From the NCBI GenBank assembly GCA_003327435.1, contig QOQV01000005.1, positions 1 to 64,000 on the forward strand: 64,000 bases of DNA, written 5' to 3'. Of this stretch, positions 62,740-64,000 are shown in pieces. A program made the position numbers and the translations under genes. The DNA is from Ignavibacteriota bacterium. GTDB taxonomy: Bacteria > Bacteroidota > Ignavibacteria > UBA10030 > BY39. Every line of letters starts with the position of its first letter. Positions within the stretch are counted from its first letter, which is position 1. A model generated the notes under the pieces. That model was not told the origin of the DNA. It saw nothing but the letters and a program-made list of their open reading frames with translations, and searched no databases.

Positions 62740-64000
62740 TTACCTATTCTTAAATAATTCTGATGGATCTAATTTACCATATAAAATCCTGGTCATTTCT
62801 ACTGGTTTTACTCCTTTTTTAATTACAAAATCTTCACTAAATTTAACCTCTCTTTTAGTTTCTATTAATATATCTGCACCATACCTAAATAATATTAAAG
62901 CAACAGGTAAATTATTATTGAATATACTCCAATGTAATGGTGTCCAACCATTGTCATCTTGTTCATTAATATTTGCACCCGTTGTTAATTTATACCTTAT
63001 AATATTACCATAGTGTGGAATGTACAGACAAATATTAGATAATGTTAATTGTACATTTTTCATAATATTGCTATTTACAGTATCTAATAAACTCTTGATC
63101 ACAAGGGAATCATTATTGTAAGTAGCCAGGTGTAGTGGAGTTAATCCATCACTTGTTTTTATATTTGGCGATTCTCCACTTCGTAACAATGATTGTACAA
63201 CACTACTATTACCTGAATATGCAGCAATATGAATGGGTTTCCATCCAGTAGAATAGTTATTTGCAAATAATAAATATAAGGCTTGAAAACCTGCAATAAT
63301 GTCTGGTGTATTGAAGGAATTTAAACTTCTTATTCTTTCATACCTATCCCACAATTTAATTTTTGCATCAAGTTGTTTTGCTCCAAATCTCAATAATAAT
63401 TCTACTACATCTACTTTTCCAAATAATGATGCAATATGTAACGGTGTTAAGTCATACGTATTCTCTTTTACATCTATATTGGCACCATATTCAATTAATA
63501 TTTTAACAATCTCTGTATCCCCAGTAGCAGCTGCTATATGTAGTGGAGTCAAATTTGCATTTTTAAATAATGGTAAATTGAACAAATTCGATTCATTACA
63601 AGTGTACACATCTAATTTAGCCCCATTGTTTAATAGTAACTTTACATTTTTTCTATCACAATTCAATGTAACAAGATGTATAGGACGAATGCATTTATTG
63701 CTATAATTGCAATCAACATTTTTTGTTTTCAATAATAGTTCTAAAATGTTTTCATCTTTCATATATGCAGCATAATATATATGCCTTCCTGTTACTTTTG
63801 CTCCATTTTTAAGCAATAGGTCAACCATCTGTATATCTTTTTTAATCACAGCAATCTCCAATGGGGTAAAATCGCCAACAGCTTCCAATTCATACTCCGA
63901 ACCAAATAAAAAGAATTTTCCTACAATGTTACCTGTTCTATAATAAAATGTATAAGAACGAGCTGTTTCATCAGGCTTATTCTTGATTATATATTGAATT
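62740..64000 (-). CDS. Ankyrin-repeat protein (N-terminus beyond window)
   Basis: At least 8 ankyrin repeats can be read (GDFTPLEIAVIKKDIQMVDL LLKNGA, LTPLHIAAATGDTEIVKILI EYGANID, GWKPIHIAAYSGNSSVVQSL L, GLTPLHLATYNNDSLVIKSL L, GWTPLHWSIFNNNLPVALIL FRYGAD), with a spacer of about 50 residues in the middle. Ankyrin arrays bind other proteins. The track starts it at 63888 (a TTG), but the frame stays open to the window edge (KNKPDETARSYTFYYRTGNI VGKFFLFGSEYELEAVGD), so the gene is partial. The base composition is very AT-rich compared with its neighbours. Confidence 0.85.
   Translation of the reverse strand, partial: IQYIIKNKPDETARSYTFYYRTGNIVGKFFLFGSEYELEAVGDFTPLEIAVIKKDIQMVDLLLKNGAKVTGRHIYYAAYMKDENILELLLKTKNVDCNYSNKCIRPIHLVTLNCDRKNVKLLLNNGAKLDVYTCNESNLFNLPLFKNANLTPLHIAAATGDTEIVKILIEYGANIDVKENTYDLTPLHIASLFGKVDVVELLLRFGAKQLDAKIKLWDRYERIRSLNSFNTPDIIAGFQALYLLFANNYSTGWKPIHIAAYSGNSSVVQSLLRSGESPNIKTSDGLTPLHLATYNNDSLVIKSLLDTVNSNIMKNVQLTLSNICLYIPHYGNIIRYKLTTGANINEQDDNGWTPLHWSIFNNNLPVALILFRYGADILIETKREVKFSEDFVIKKGVKPVEMTRILYGKLDPSELFKNR

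Overview
The window is about 64 kb of low-GC, gene-dense bacterial DNA that contains a complete rRNA operon. Several traits point to the Bacteroidota/Chlorobiota/Ignavibacteriota group, most likely an Ignavibacteria-type organism. These are type IX secretion C-terminal sorting domains (NYPNPFN ... LPSGVYF), a PorV/PorQ-family barrel, SBBP-repeat and PKD/CARDB surface proteins, an 11-gene nuo cluster and a monofunctional BirA. This placement is inferred from protein style; the 16S gene at 38.0-39.6 kb would settle it.

Layout. 0-0.5 kb: transposase tail and nested palindromic repeats. 0.5-5.6 kb: heat-shock cluster hsp20-dnaK-clpB (minus). 5.9-7.5 kb: birA and coaX. 7.5-9.2 kb: NarL-type response regulator with its histidine kinase. 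9.3-19.8 kb: nuoABCDHIJKLMN, respiratory complex I without the NADH-input genes nuoEFG. 20.0-20.8 kb: a chimeric remnant joining the head of an isoaspartyl methyltransferase to the tail of a radical SAM protein. 20.9-23.5 kb: a small M50-like membrane protein and a DUF255 thioredoxin-fold protein. 23.5-32.7 kb: secreted proteins (unknown 580-aa protein, PorV/PorQ barrel, M28 peptidase, 16-repeat SBBP protein). 32.7-33.6 kb: WYL regulator. 33.6-39.6 kb: rRNA operon (minus) 16S - lipoprotein ORF - tRNA-Ile - tRNA-Ala - 23S - 5S - terminator. The protein gene inside the 16S-23S spacer is unusual. 39.9-43.3 kb: tyrosine phenol-lyase, AbgT transporter, GNAT. 43.3-46.8 kb: ECF sigma, anti-sigma, TlpA lipoprotein, thiL, sixA operon. 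47.0-49.2 kb: cNMP/GAF histidine kinase coupled to a macrodomain protein. 49.3-53.4 kb: SpoU methyltransferase, lipoprotein serpin, KefB-type antiporter. 53.4-55.9 kb: ABC ATPase, permease and LolA-like protein with overlapping ends. 56.0-64.0 kb, all minus: a 1467-aa PA14/toroid/PKD/CARDB T9SS cargo, a second secreted alpha/alpha-toroid protein, a YdjY-domain protein and an ankyrin-repeat protein cut by the window edge.

How it fits together. The left half is housekeeping: protein folding, cofactor synthesis and energy conservation. The centre and right are rich in envelope and exported functions. Three exported proteins (M28 peptidase, SBBP protein, 1467-aa cargo) share a C-terminal two-lobed module built on GWNLI ... 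GYWLKF / GWNLIG ... GYWVKV, which looks like an under-described surface domain. Four candidate promoters (nuo, rrn, tpl, WYL regulator) share TTG-N20 followed by a TATATT-like box, which hints at the housekeeping promoter of this organism. No CRISPR array, prophage or classical defence island was seen.
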